Shown here in pieces: positions 45,931 to 56,649 of a stretch of 64,000 nt of DNA; positions within the stretch are counted from its first letter, which is position 1; each line of letters begins with the position of its first letter. A program made the position numbers and the translations under genes. The stretch covers positions 16,560,972 through 16,624,971 of the forward strand of contig NC_090251.1 in NCBI RefSeq assembly GCF_037325665.1, read 5' to 3'. Origin of the DNA: Littorina saxatilis. Lineage: Eukaryota; Mollusca; Gastropoda; Littorinimorpha; Littorinidae. The notes beneath the pieces were generated by a model. The model was not told where the DNA came from. It was given only the letters and a program-made list of their open reading frames with translations, and searched no databases.

Positions 45931-46194
45931 GAAAGTCAGATTTAAAAAAAAAAAGAAAACAGAGAAGTTTGAGTTGCTGACGACCGTTCTCTCTGAAAGC
46001 AAACTGCTTCGATTTCATGTTTGTCCTTGGTGTCCACCAGTTCTGGTGCATGTACTACCCTGGCCAAGTTTCCTCTCAAGACATCAAAGAGACCGCCCCA
46101 GTATACTCTACAGCCTCTGGGCGAACTACCTCTCATAGCTAAAACTGGGTCAATGACCCCTGGGAAGAAGGTCAGTGTCTATAAAAATTTTACT

Positions 46195-46330
46195 CCTAGG
46201 CCTGCGGCCAGGGGGGGGGGGGGGGGAGTATACCGGTACCATTTGAGAATCAGACCAAATGAGAATTGAACCATTTGAGAACATCCTTTTTTTCCAATCA
46301 CTACATCGAAGGCCTGCGGCCCGGGGTTCA
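46195..46330. repeat. Duplicated AGGCCTGCGGCC segment and G-run
   Basis: AGGCCTGCGGCC occurs at about 46198 and 46311, with a G-run after the first copy. Its origin is unknown. Confidence 0.4.
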
Positions 46331-46812
46331 CAAGGGTTGGTTTGTTTGTTTGTTTCAAACCCACACCCATATACACACATTTCCCATTTAAACCATTTGT
46401 CGGCCCCCTGTCGATATTTATCGACTAAGTTCCTTGTTTTAACTTGTTGGTTGTTAGTCGTATCATTCCAGCCGCCTATTTCCGTCAAGGAGGACAACCT
46501 ACGGCATGCGTCAGCAGAGTAAGCTCCCCTGCCTCCAACCTCTCTTGTGGAAAATCCCTATATGTGGCAAATAGGCAGAAATAAGGTGTTCAGAAACTGG
46601 CGAGAATATTGCAAGGCAGATGTAGATCAGAAGTAGGTTAATCCTGATTTGTTTTGGCGAAGAGGAGAAAGAAGATGAGATTGCGGACCAACTTTAGGTT
46701 TGACCTCAGGAGCACGCCATGAGCTGAAAAGGCTCTGACTGGGCGGGGTGGGGGTTGGGGAGGGGAGAGGGGCGTGAGAGAGCGAGAGGGAAAGGAAGGA
46801 AGGAATAAACAT

Positions 46813-46818
<6 letters not shown>

Positions 46819-46869
<51 letters not shown>

Positions 46870-47175
46870 AAGGGAGAGAGAAAGACAGAGACAGAAAGAG
46901 AGAGAGAAAGAAAGAGAGAGCTAGAGAGAGAGAGAAAGAAAGAGAAAGGGAGAGAAAGAGAGAAAGAGAGAGAGGAAAAGAAAGAAAGAGAGAGAAAGAG
47001 AGAGAGAGAGAAAAATAAAGAGAGAGAGATAGAAAGAAAGAGAGAGAGAGAGGGGGAGAGAGAGAGAGGGGGAGCGAGAGAGGGAAAGGGGAGAGGAAGG
47101 GAGAGAGAAGGAGAGAGAAAAAAAGAAAGAGAGAGAGAAGGAGAGAGTATGACAGAGAGAGGGACAAAGAGAGAA
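46819..47175. repeat. Purine-rich (GA)n/(GAAA)n tract
   Basis: A degenerate GA-rich satellite. Open Ser-Leu and Arg-Glu frames in both directions are artefacts. Confidence 0.9.
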
Positions 47176-47687
47176 ATTGACACTAGATCCTATTTCCGGA
47201 AACCTTTGAGTCATCCAGAACCTAGAGAATGTACACAAGAAAGAAATACAGACAGACAGAAAAAAACCACCATATAGACGGAAAGATAACAGCAGTTAGA
47301 CAAACAGAAAGAAATTAAGATACAGAAAGAAAGAAACAAGCAAACAAAGAAAAGAAGACCGTATTTAAAAACCGTCTCGGATGCAAGGGAAAACTTGCAT
47401 TCTCGGATCTGTGGTTGCTATGTTTTAGTGTAATAATAATATTATATCAAAAAGCTTTAGTTTCGTCTCGTTTTCTGGTAGACAAAAGAAACTTGAATCT
47501 GGGATTAGCATAGTTTTGTGCGCAAGAGTTTCTGATAGAATATCCAATGTCTTATAACATTAAAAGTTCAGGTTACTTTTGACGTGTTTTAGTTTTTGTG
47601 TGACTTTTCGTGCGGGAGAAAAGTGCTGTTTGATCTACAGTAATTTAAAAGAAAAAAGTTTACTATGTTTTGGATATTCAGATTGTT

Positions 47688-47955
<268 letters not shown>

Positions 47956-48143
47956 GAGATAAATTGTACGGAAGCTGAACCGAACCTATCTTTCCACCCA
48001 AATCGTGAAAACAGGTTAGACTCATGCAAGAGTCATCCTTAATGGAAGTTGTCTTATGCTCTTCAGGCCTGCAAATCCCCTGAGAAATGTTGCCCATAGT
48101 GTTACCCACTAGGTCCTCTGCTCGCTGAGAATACAGTGATCTA

Positions 48144-49665
48144 TACTGTTCAAAAAAAGAAACGCATAGTTGCTACTTGCCAAATTTGTTTTATTTGTCG
48201 AAAAAATTAACAGAAAATCCAATATTTAGATTATTTGTTTGAAATTTGGTATGGACACAGTTGAATGCACACACAGTTCATTTGCATCTTCAAATCAATC
48301 AGTCAATCAATACGATTGGGTGCCGAGGCTGTCAAGTCAGTAGGGGGTGTGACTGCCTTGAGCAGCAACAACTGCCCGGCACCTTCTGGGCATGGACTGG
48401 ATCAGATGCCGGATATCTTGCTGTGGGATGGTGTCCCACTCCTCCTGAAGTGCCTGCAATAGATCGCGGTGGTTTGCCGGCGCTTCTTCTCGCCTGCGCA
48501 CACGTCTGTCCAATTCATCCCAGAGGTGTTCTATCGGGTTCATGTCTGGCGACATGGATGGCCAGGGAAGCACCTGGACATGGTGGTCGGTGAGGAACTG
48601 GGTGGTGAGTCGTGCTGTGTGCGGGCGAGCGTTGTCCTGCTGGAATATGGCATCCTGGTCAGCCAGAAGAGGAAGGGCGTGTGGGCGCAGAATTTCCTCC
48701 ACGTATCGCTGGGCAGTTATGCGCCCTTGGACGTGCACCAGGGTGCTCCTTCCAGCGGTATTGATCGCCCCCCACACCATGACGCCTCCACCACCATGAA
48801 CGGGTGCCTCATCCACACAGTTGGGCGCGTAACGTTCGTTTACTCTCCGGTAGACCCTCCTCCGACCATCATGTCGCTGGAGCAGGAAGCAGGACTCGTC
48901 GCTGAACCACACGTGTCTCCAGTGATTCCGGACGGTCCAGCGAAGGTGCTGGTTGCCCCACTGCACTCGGTTCTGGCGATGGCGGCGGGTGAGGACAGCT
49001 CCTCTGTGAGGTCTGCGAGCTCTCAAACCAGCTTCATGCAGGCGGTTCCGCACGGTCTGGTCCGATAATCGGTGTGGCCCGGGGAGAGCCTGGACAGAAG
49101 ATGAGGCCGACAGGAAACGATTCCGGAGGTGGCGGAGCCGTATGAAGCGGTCGTGAGCAGCAGTTGTCGCCCTTGGTCTTCCCGCTCGTGGCAAGTCAGC
49201 AACGGAGCCAGTGGCTTGAAACCTGACCCACAGTCTACTGATGGTGCTCTGGGACACGTGGAAGTGCCTGGCGATTGCACTTTGACTTTGGCCTGCTTGT
49301 AAACGACCCAATGCAATTTGGCGGTCTTCTCTGCTCAATCGGGCCATCTTTCGTCGCTGAATTGTCGTCTGATTTCTTTGTGGCGAACAATCCGCTTTTA
49401 TGGGTTTTGGAAGACATGGTGAGAGCTCAATATTCCCCGAGTTTCACGAGATTACACTGAAGCATGACGAGTGGTCATGCCAAATGAGCAATTTTGACAT
49501 TGTAGCCACTGATAACGCATGCGTCACGTGCAGAGCTCACTTGTGGCAATGGACGAAAGGTCGACGACCAGATAAACATTTTCTGCAGTTTGGTGGATAT
49601 CCTTGTAGCCATATAACTAAATTAACCAAATATTACAAGCTATGCGTTTCTTTTTTTGAACAGTA
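48144..49665 (-). mobile_element. Tc1-like DNA transposon, apparently complete
   Basis: The inverted termini TACTGTTCAAAAAAAGAAAC (continuing GCATAG) and their complement bound about 1.52 kb. TA dinucleotides flank it at 48142-48143 and 49666-49667. The termini match over about 27 bp, and a single open transposase frame lies between them on the minus strand. This is the layout of an autonomous Tc1 element. Confidence 0.85.
48337..49347 (-). CDS. Tc1-family transposase, 336 aa, open
   Basis: The enzyme cuts and rejoins the element at TA sites by a DDE mechanism. The N-terminus is a helix-turn-helix (residues about 5-45: SREDRQIALGRL, SAIARHFHVSQSTISRLW). An AT-hook-like GRPR follows near residue 57, then a second DNA-binding helix bundle. 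The catalytic triad is visible: D150 in VWFSDESCF, D238 in FQQDNARPHTA, and E273 in SPDMNPIEHLWDELDRR. The last two are 34 residues apart, the DD34E signature of Tc1. Length fits the family (about 340). The start chosen is the first Met before the helix-turn-helix. There is no internal stop or frameshift. The ORF is GC-rich compared with the AT-rich flanks, which suggests recent arrival. Confidence 0.9.
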   Translation of the reverse strand: MARLSREDRQIALGRLQAGQSQSAIARHFHVSQSTISRLWVRFQATGSVADLPRAGRPRATTAAHDRFIRLRHLRNRFLSASSSVQALPGPHRLSDQTVRNRLHEAGLRARRPHRGAVLTRRHRQNRVQWGNQHLRWTVRNHWRHVWFSDESCFLLQRHDGRRRVYRRVNERYAPNCVDEAPVHGGGGVMVWGAINTAGRSTLVHVQGRITAQRYVEEILRPHALPLLADQDAIFQQDNARPHTARLTTQFLTDHHVQVLPWPSMSPDMNPIEHLWDELDRRVRRREEAPANHRDLLQALQEEWDTIPQQDIRHLIQSMPRRCRAVVAAQGSHTPY

Positions 49666-50031
49666 TACATAAAGTACATGACCATCATAGCATCTCGAGG
49701 TCGTCGTGGAATTTTTGCGGAACTCGATTCTTGGCGATGTTGATGTTCTTGTGGTTTAAACTTAGTCACTCTTTTTCCATGAAACCAGAATCCGTTGATC
49801 AGCAGATGGCTAAGCTAAGTTCAGTTCGTTATTCACAGACAGGTCAGTGTCGTAGTTAAAACTTATTCGGGTTATACATTCAGAATCAAAGGAAAATAAA
49901 AAGGTTAGAGATGGGAACATTTATTCCAAGACAAAAGGAACAATTCCATGACGTGTACGTCGGTCTCGTCCTTTTTGTAATAGACGGACATACAGATTTA
50001 TAGTTATGAGACAATCAACGGAAACAGAACT

Positions 50032-50287
50032 TAGGCCAAAAAAATAAAAAATTGTCTGTTTACGGTAACATAGGCAAAAAAATAAGATCGGTAGGCCGGG
50101 ATTTTTTTGTTCCCCCAAAAAACCATCTTTTTAAGTTATTTTGCCAAAAAAACAGACTTTTTTTTTAAAACTTTTTTTGTTTGTTTGTTTTTGTTCCCAA
50201 ATGCCCCCAAGAAGTCTAGGTTCGCGCGAAAAAAATAGGGTCGGTCGGGATACTGTAAACAGACTATTTTATGTTGTTGGCCTTATT
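50032..50287. mobile_element. R3-family MITE, copy 3
   Basis: TTAGGCCAAAAAAATAAAAA..TTGTCTGTTTACGGTAAC is mirrored by TACTGTAAACAGAC..TTGGCCTTA. The interior has GGTCGGTCGGGAT, as in the other copies. Confidence 0.55.
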
Positions 50288-50539
50288 GAAGTTAAAGGTG
50301 GTAACAGTGCGACTCAGATTTGGCCAGGCTTTTGTATAAAATAAGGCCAGCACTCCACATGTTTACATACCAAAAAAACTTGCTGTTGTCAGTTGGATTT
50401 TTTTAATGAATATATTTCTTGAAAAGCGTATGGCTGCATTTACAAAATTAATTCATGAAAACTTCCCAGTGTGCACGTAGTTCATTGTTGGTATGTGACT
50501 TAGTTGGGGGTATGGTCTTATTAACTATATCCCATGTCA

Positions 50540-50932
50540 TGAAATGGATTATATTGAACACTTCTTTTGGAAATGTAGCAAAATGAAATTGTTTTGGGAA
50601 AATGTTAGTAGATGCATATTTGTTAATACGGGAGAAAATATCATATTAACAGAAAAAGATGTATTGTTTGGTTATTTTCCAGAAGTGCAAACCCCCATAA
50701 ACAAAATGATTAATGATATTTTGCTCATTTCAAACATGTGTATCAGGAAGTATAGATATGGTAGGCCTATTGATATAAATGGGATGTTAGGATATGAATT
50801 AGCGTTGAGATATTTCAGTATTGTGTAAATGTTGAAGGATGAATGATTATCCGTTGTAGACGGATGCTTGATTTTTTTTATTAAAAGCCCCACAAGGATG
50901 TGCTTGGCAAATTAAAAAAAAAAAAAAAAAAA
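50540..50932 (+). mobile_element. 5'-truncated LINE with polyA tail and 17-bp target duplication
   Basis: The + frame at 50544-50828 encodes the end of a LINE polymerase protein: DYIEHFFWKCSKMKLFW (a zinc-knuckle-like tail), then VLFGYFPEVQTPINKMINDI, ending YFSIV-stop. A short 3' UTR and an A-run (50913-50933) follow. AACTATATCCCATGTCA before the insert (50523-50539) and AACTATATCCCCTGTCA after it (50933-50949) are a target duplication with one mismatch. This is a textbook target-primed insertion and is young. Confidence 0.8.
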
Positions 50933-50989
50933 AACTATATCCCCTGTCAAATGCTTTCCAGACTTAAGATGGTGAGCCGAAGTGTTTTC

Positions 50990-51890
50990 GCGAAAAGAAG
51001 TGTGCCTTAAAACGACATTGACATCTTCTCCATAATTATGTTCAAAACAAGCCTAACCATTTTTTTGAGAGGCCTATAAAAAGTGTAAACTAGTATTTTA
51101 AGAGATTACCTAGCTTTTGGTGTTATATGCACCTGTTGGGCACTGTATGCTTTCACACCTAATCGACAAAGCAGCCCACAACGCCCTCCTTGTTTCCGAT
51201 GCATCTATGCATGTAATTATAATGTATTGAATATCAGTCCGTACTTACGGTGGAAGACTGTGCACTTCAGTGGACATTTCATATTTTTTTGCATGAGCCT
51301 AAAGTACAACTTTGAAGCTTTTCAGTTTCGATATTTTTGTGAATCAGTTAAAAACTGCTGTATGGAAGCTGTTTTGTGGTTAAGTTTGGTCATTTGTGGC
51401 AATTGCGTTAGTAGACGAAAATAACCTGAAAGTTATTTTTGTTTTTTCTTGGCTCAGTTGCCAGTGTTGGTAATTTGCAATTGATTCAATTAGTGAACCA
51501 AGTACAGACAGGGAAGGCAACTGTACTTTTTCATTATTGGAGCTTCTAGTGCTTTGTTGCATCATTCTGGTACTTTGGAGAGCTTCCAGAAAGTGTGAAG
51601 CAAGGAGAGAACTTAATAAAGTAGTAGCATAAGAGACCCCCCCGTAACCCACCAACCCCCACCCAGCAACAAATCTACCCCCGCTCACCCTTGGCACAAA
51701 GTTTTAACCGTTTCGTGCACCATTCGGTACCTTGAATTTAAAAAAAGAAGTAAAGCCAATGGGGAAAATCTCAACTTTGTGTGTGTTTAGTCAAGTTAGT
51801 GTTATGTGAACAGCCTAATTCGTCGTGGGGATGATTAACCGCAAGAAATACGATCCTGCTCCCACATTTCGTAAACCCGACCATCGTCCT
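50990..51890. other. Gene-free stretch
   Basis: No gene, domain or known repeat is recognised. Confidence 0.35.
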
Positions 51891-51895
51891 CCCAC

Positions 51896-52017
51896 GCACA
51901 CGCTCTCTCTCTCTCTCCCTCTCTCTTTCTCACACACACACACATACACACACACACACACACACATACACACACACACACATACACACACACATACACA
52001 CACACACACATACGCAT

Positions 52018-52064
<47 letters not shown>
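51896..52064. repeat. (CT)n-(CA)n compound microsatellite
   Basis: A short CT tract followed by a long interrupted CA tract. Direct repeats of CCTCTTCCCCGGCCATCACG follow at about 52129 and 52191 (62-bp period). Confidence 0.9.
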
Positions 52065-52065
<1 letters not shown>

Positions 52066-52290
52066 CTCTACCCCCTCCCCGAATAGCATTACACTGCTGA
52101 AGAGACGATAAACAATAATAGCCAGCCAACCTCTTCCCCGGCCATCACGCCATCCCCAGCACACACCCCACCTCACCACGGGCCCACCAACCTCTTCCCC
52201 GGCCATCACGCCATCCCCCGCACACACCCCACCCCACCACGGGCCCACCAACCATCGGGAAGCCATTTGTTTTGACAACATTCACAGCAC

Positions 52291-52477
52291 GTTTGTTTGT
52301 TTGTTTGTTTGCTTAACGCCCAGCCGACCACGAAGGGCCATAATCAGGGCGGTGCTGCTTTGACATTTAACGTGCGCCACACACAAGACAGAAGTCGCAG
52401 CACAGGCTTCATGTCTCACCCAGTCACATTATTCTGGCACCGGACCAACCAGTCCTAGCACTAACCCCATAATGCCA
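52291..52477 (-). mobile_element. SINE-B, 5'-truncated, 13-bp target duplication
   Basis: The sequence aligns with the tail-side half of 35255-35558 (GCTTAACGCCCAGCCGACCA, CACACACAAGACAGAAGTCG), with a (CAAA)n tail. TCACAGCACGTTT flanks it at 52282-52294 and 52478-52490; the tail overlaps the left copy by a few bases. The tRNA head is absent, so truncation occurred at insertion. Confidence 0.85.
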
Positions 52478-52825
52478 TCACAGCACGTTTTCGTGTTGAT
52501 AATCCCAGTCTCACCTTTTGATGGGGAGAGCACAGGTGAACAAACCTGGTTGGTGATCTCTTGTCTTATTACTGTCTTGACCAAGGGAGCGTCCAGAAAT
52601 AGCCAAAGCCTCGCAAATCTGCTCCGCACTCGTTGTACGATCCATGTATCGCTGATTATAAACCTCGGCAAGCTGGTGCCAGAGATTGTGTTGGCCGGAA
52701 TGTATGTATTTTGTCAGAATGTATGTATAAGGTCAGTAGGTATATATTTTGGTCGCACTATATATATATAGAGAGAGTGGTTTGCTTCTTAGTTGGATAC
52801 CATGGGTTGACAACTCTCGCCATCA

Positions 52826-52884
52826 GTACCACCTGACCACTGATGAGACACAATAGTGTCGAAACACGTGTCTGGTCTAGGTAC
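52826..52884 (+). ncRNA. Type I hammerhead ribozyme motif
   Basis: All conserved parts are present in order. Stem I pairs GTACC/GGTAC (52826-52830 with 52880-52884) and GACCA/TGGTC (52835-52839 with 52873-52877), with a small internal loop. The core CTGATGA is at 52840-52846. Stem II is GACAC-AATA-GTGTC (52847-52860). GAAA is at 52861-52864. Stem III is the self-complementary CACGTG (52865-52870), followed by TC, with cleavage expected after C52872. A stem III this short is known from hammerheads of Penelope-like and satellite retroelements, which often act as dimers. Activity itself is untested. Confidence 0.75.
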
Positions 52885-53104
52885 AAAAACAATGGTCCTC
52901 CTCAGGACTAGATTACCTTGTGATACGTCCCCCACAAAGGGACTTTGCTCTGTAAATCTCGGTCCCCCTTGAGGAGGGTCTGATGCTCCCAATAGGCTGT
53001 CTGTGAAGGGATACTTATTTCTCTCTCTTTCTCTGCTAAGAAATTTTAACAAATCTCGGAAGAAAGTCTCTGCTGACTTTCAATTGTTTCTTTCACAATT
53101 TCTG

Positions 53105-53109
<5 letters not shown>

Positions 53110-53140
<31 letters not shown>
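53110..53140. repeat. (AT)n microsatellite
   Basis: A pure AT tract. Confidence 0.9.
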
Positions 53141-53142
<2 letters not shown>

Positions 53143-53221
53143 AGTTGTGTTGTGTTGTAGATTGGGATGGCCGGAATGTATGTATTTTGGTCAGTACGTA
53201 TGTATTTTGGCCAGACTGTAT

Positions 53222-53572
53222 ATATTTTGATCGTAGCCTAGTGGTTAGGATATCTGCTTTCCGTGTGGAAGGTACGGGGTTCGAATCCCGGCCGTGTTTT
53301 TAGGGTAGAGATTTGTCCGATCTCCCAGATCAACTTATGTGCAGACATGTTAGTGCCTTATATTCCTTCGTGTGTACACGCAAGCACAAGACGAATTAGG
53401 CACGAAACCGATCCTGTAATCCATGCTAGAGTTCGGTGGGTTATAGAAACACGAAAATACCAAGCATGCATCCCCCAGCATCGTAGTATGACAGCTATAA
53501 ATGACGGGTGAAACGCCCGAGTTTACGTGGGAGTCGCAGCCCACGAGCGAAGAAGAAAAAGAAGAAGAAACC
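53222..53572 (+). mobile_element. SINE-C, tRNA-derived, (GAA)n tail
   Basis: The head has an A box (TAGCCTAGTGGTTAGGATAT) and B box (GGGGTTCGAATCCCGG). The body contains the shared core TCAACTTATGTGCAGAC. The end is GTGGGAGTCGCAGCCCACGA followed by (GAA)n. It is a pol III retroposon. No target duplication is clear. Confidence 0.75.
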
Positions 53573-53579
53573 GGGAAGG

Positions 53580-54085
53580 TAGTTTTTCATGGTGGACCAC
53601 TTCAAGGGATCGCGTTAACCTAGAATGTCCGGTGTCTATTTCGAGCAAAAATATCAAAATGCCGAACAAGACACGAAAAACCGGTCACATATACCGGTTG
53701 ATATTTTGTTTGACAACCCCCCCCCCCTCCCCTACCCCCGCCCTGAACATTGTAATGCGATCACCTTAGATTTGGTTTCCATGGTTACCAGTTTCTGTGA
53801 GAGGCAAGATTGGCATTGATTGATTGAAATGTAAATGTAAATGTTGGAAAATAGCTAGCGCGTCCACCGCGTAGTATGGGCGCCGGCAGCATTTGTACTT
53901 ATCGACTTTGGCAATCATGGCTGGCAACATATGGAAAAAATATCGATTTCTATGTTTGATTGATGCCTTTCCGAGAAGCTCCGTCATTCTTATTGTTATA
54001 TCTGTCTGCCTGACGGAAAGAGAGTTCAGTCGGTACCGGCGCTAGCTTTAAAACCAGTTGTCGCTATTGGTGTGTGAATACGACC
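53580..54085. other. Gene-free stretch
   Basis: No recognisable gene. A C-run lies near 53722. Confidence 0.35.
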
Positions 54086-54089
54086 CTCA

Positions 54090-54365
54090 CGTTTGGCGAC
54101 GGGTTCATTTCCCAGAGTCGACTTTGTGCAGACTCTCCTCGGTGTCCGGCGAACACCCCCGGGAGCCCGCATGCGCACGATAAAGAACCCAATGTCACAG
54201 CGAAAGTCTCAGGCCTTGAGAAACACAAATACACGCACGCAGAAAAGATACAAATGGGAAGCGCGATTTTGTCGCTAAATAAAGCAGCCCGAGTTTATTT
54301 GAGGGATTTCCCAAAGGACAATAAGATATAGACCAAATACCAAAATACCAAATGTACTTCTCGTC
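54090..54365 (+). mobile_element. SINE-D-like fragment
   Basis: GAGTCGACTTTGTGCAGACT, CTCGGTGTCCGGCGAACACC and ATAAAGAACCCAATGTCACA follow the body plan of SINE-A, but the remainder differs. The tRNA head is decayed (GGGTTCATTTCCC). Confidence 0.5.
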
Positions 54366-54465
54366 ACCAGAAACCAGACAGATGCTTAGGGGTGCAGATC
54401 TTTTTGATACGACTGTTAACCTTACAACCTGTGAGAAAAGAAGCGGGCATGATACCAAATACTAT

Positions 54466-54866
54466 CAATCAATCAATGAGGCTTATATCGCGCATATTCC
54501 GTGGGTACAGTTCTAGGCGCTCTGCAGTGATGCCGTGTGAGATGAAATTTTATACGGCCAGTAGATTGCAGCCATGTCGGCGCATATTTACCTTTCACGG
54601 CCTTATTCCAAGTCACACGGGTATGGTAGACAATTATTAACTGTGCCTAAGCAATTTTGCCAGGAAAGACCATTTTGTCAATCGTGGGATCTTTAACGTG
54701 CACACCCAATGTAGTATACACGGGGGGTGGTTCGGACACCGAAGAGAGTCTGCACACAAAGTTGACTCTGTGAAATAAATTTCCGCCGAACCTGGGATCG
54801 AACTCGCGCTGACAGCGGCCAACTGAATACAAATCCAGCGCGCTACCGACTGAGCTATATCCCCGC
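54466..54866 (-). mobile_element. SINE-A, second copy
   Basis: Near-identical to 35936-36356 in reverse orientation, with (CAATCAAT) at the tail and a tRNA-like head ending GCTATATCCCCG. Full length. Confidence 0.8.
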
Positions 54867-54869
54867 ACA

Positions 54870-55387
54870 AAAGGTCGGGGACCTCTGGCGGATCTACTCA
54901 AAAAACAATGACGCCCGACTCAAAATTCTCCTGTCCGGATTCACTTTGCGAGGTTGGTTGGTTGGTTTTTGGGGTTTAATGTCTCTTCAGCAGATCACTT
55001 TGCGAGGAGTGACTGTCACCCCGTGCGGCAGAAATCAGCACGTAGTGATGACGAGAGATGGGGAAAAGAGGTGAAAACTACCAAAGTAACGATCGGGAAC
55101 ATTCCGATATCCTTAAAATAACAAAGACACTGAAAAACTCGGAGGGGAACCCCGTTCCGATCTTTTCATGGAAAGAGTCGGAGACAAAAATGGTGGACTC
55201 ACCCGTTGGATCACTGGAAGGCGCTTCATTTATGTTGGAATCCCTGACCAGCCTTTCCAGGAGAAGGTATCCAATCCATCGGTACGTTCAGGGAATCCAT
55301 ATTTCACAAAAGGCAGCCAAGAAACAGCTGCAAACTCAAAGAAGCCGTTGCATCCGATCCCGTCTGGACATCCCTCATCACAGTGCC
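54870..55387 (+). other. Weak open frames, unassigned
   Basis: Overlapping + frames at 55058-55429 look partly protein-like (FSWKESETKM, RRYPIHRYVQGIHIS) but have no domain or splice support. Confidence 0.25.
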
Positions 55388-55575
55388 AAAAGGACGTCTT
55401 CTGAATACAATGTCAGTGGGAAACCATGACACACAAAAGGACGTCTTCTGAATACAATGTCAGTGGGAAACCATGACACACAAAAGGACGTCTTCTGAAT
55501 ACAATGTCAGTGGGAAACCATGACACACAAAAGGACGTCTTCTGAATACAATGTCAGTGGGAAACCATGACACAC
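55388..55575. repeat. 47-bp tandem repeat, four exact units
   Basis: Units start at 55388, 55435, 55482 and 55529 (AAAAGGACGTCTTCTGAATA..). They are identical as read, so the array is recent. 47 is not divisible by 3, so any coding frame shifts at every unit. Confidence 0.95.
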
Positions 55576-55629
55576 AAAAGAGGGGACCCCACTTGCACCC
55601 CGCTCAGTGAAGACGAGGAGGACTGAAGG

Positions 55630-55760
55630 GCGGTGCAACTGAATTTCACGCACTTTTGAATTTCACGCTATGAATTTCTCGCATTTCTTAACACATGAAT
55701 TTCACGCAGGTTTCCAGTTAAAATCTCTCCTTACTTGTCATTTGAATTTCACGCACACGC
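55630..55760. repeat. Interspersed GAATTTCACGC motifs
   Basis: TGAATTTCACGC-type words recur at about 55649, 55663, 55697 and 55742. Complementary GCGTGAAATTCAA words lie at about 56218 and 56280. They suggest an inverted-repeat element of about 0.65 kb around the FLYWCH-like exon. Confidence 0.45.
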
Positions 55761-56011
55761 ATGCACACGCATGCACGTATCCCCCCTGCATCGGTGTGTT
55801 CGTGAGTGAGTCCCGTGTATAGACGCGTGAATACAAATCACAATTCAGCAAGACACGAATACATGGGAAATCCGTGGGAGTTTATACGTCACGACGGTTC
55901 GCTCACAACTCACAATTCAGTTCAACTACACGGCTCATTTCGCCATGGCACAGCAAGAGACGAGCATCACGATAACAACAACCAACAGGGAAAATCCGGC
56001 AATTCTCAGCC

Positions 56012-56160
56012 GTGGGAGTTTATAGGCCCTACGTCAAGGACCGTGAAACCAAGAAATCAAAGACATGGCGTTGTTCGATACGTGGATGTCCAGCGCGATT
56101 GAAAACAAGTCTCGACTTCAAGGACCCGATTTACTCAAATGAGCACAATCATCGGTCGAT
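56012..56160 (+). CDS. FLYWCH-type zinc-finger fragment
   Basis: The frame reads VYRPYVKDRETKKSKTWRCS, then IRGCPARLKTSLDF and YSNEHNHRS. The Tyr, the Trp-Arg-Cys, the second Cys in GCPARLKT and the final His-x-His are the expected FLYWCH residues. This fold binds DNA or proteins and occurs in host factors and beside Mutator-type transposases. The start of the domain and the rest of the protein are missing. It lies between inverted GAATTTCACGC motifs, so it may have been carried by an element. Confidence 0.5.
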
Positions 56161-56319
56161 CTCATATACACACACCCCAACGCATACACTACATGCGTGA
56201 TTTTCAAAAGCTCACATGCGTGAAATTCAAACCACCAAATGCGGGAAAATCAAATGCGGGAAGACGAAAACATTTTTCAAATGCGTGAAATTCAAATGCA
56301 CCCCTGAAGGGACCCCGAT

Positions 56320-56640
56320 AATGATAACTGGTTTTTTTTTACGCCCTCACGGTCAAACCATTAAGGGCATGTTCCCGGGTGTTACCCCGATTTTAGATGA
56401 GAATAGATACCCAGCTGTGTGCGTGTTTGGGTGGTATCATATCAGTCACTTGCACGTATGGCAAAATGACGGCCGAGGTCTTTTACGTGCAACTGTGATG
56501 ACACGGGGTAGGGACATGGATACCGTCTCTTTGTCTGCATAAAGTTGACCGGCCGAGTCCGTCCCTGCCTTGATTCCAGCCCGTGACCCTAAGATCACAA
56601 GTCCTGTACTCATAGCGAAGTCAGTACCGTTCCCGTGTCA
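56320..56640 (-). mobile_element. SINE-E-like element, degraded
   Basis: The minus strand starts with a decayed tRNA-like head (TGTGATCTTAGGGTCACGGG as part of the B-box side). It then has GGTCAACTTTATGCAGACA, the shared SINE core, and a body with ACGTAAAAGACCTCGGCCG. Confidence 0.5.
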
Positions 56641-56649
56641 GGTACTCCC

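Larger units (their letters stand above)
52690..53232. mobile_element. Segment between direct repeats, carrying a hammerhead (Penelope-like)
   Basis: GGCCGGAATGTATGTATTTT begins both flanks (about 52692 and 53167), with further similarity (GTCAG.A.GTATGTAT, TATATATTTTG). Between them is a non-coding insert containing a hammerhead motif. Terminal repeats with hammerheads are known of Penelope-like retroelements, so a truncated copy is likely. No GIY-YIG or polymerase frame is seen. Confidence 0.4.

Noticed and set aside
48469-49068. 199-aa + strand frame opposite the Tc1 transposase
   Set aside because: It is the antisense shadow of a GC-rich transposase gene. The minus frame has all catalytic motifs.
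55388-55575. CRISPR-like array
   Set aside because: The 47-bp units are contiguous without spacers and the genome is eukaryotic. It is a plain tandem repeat.
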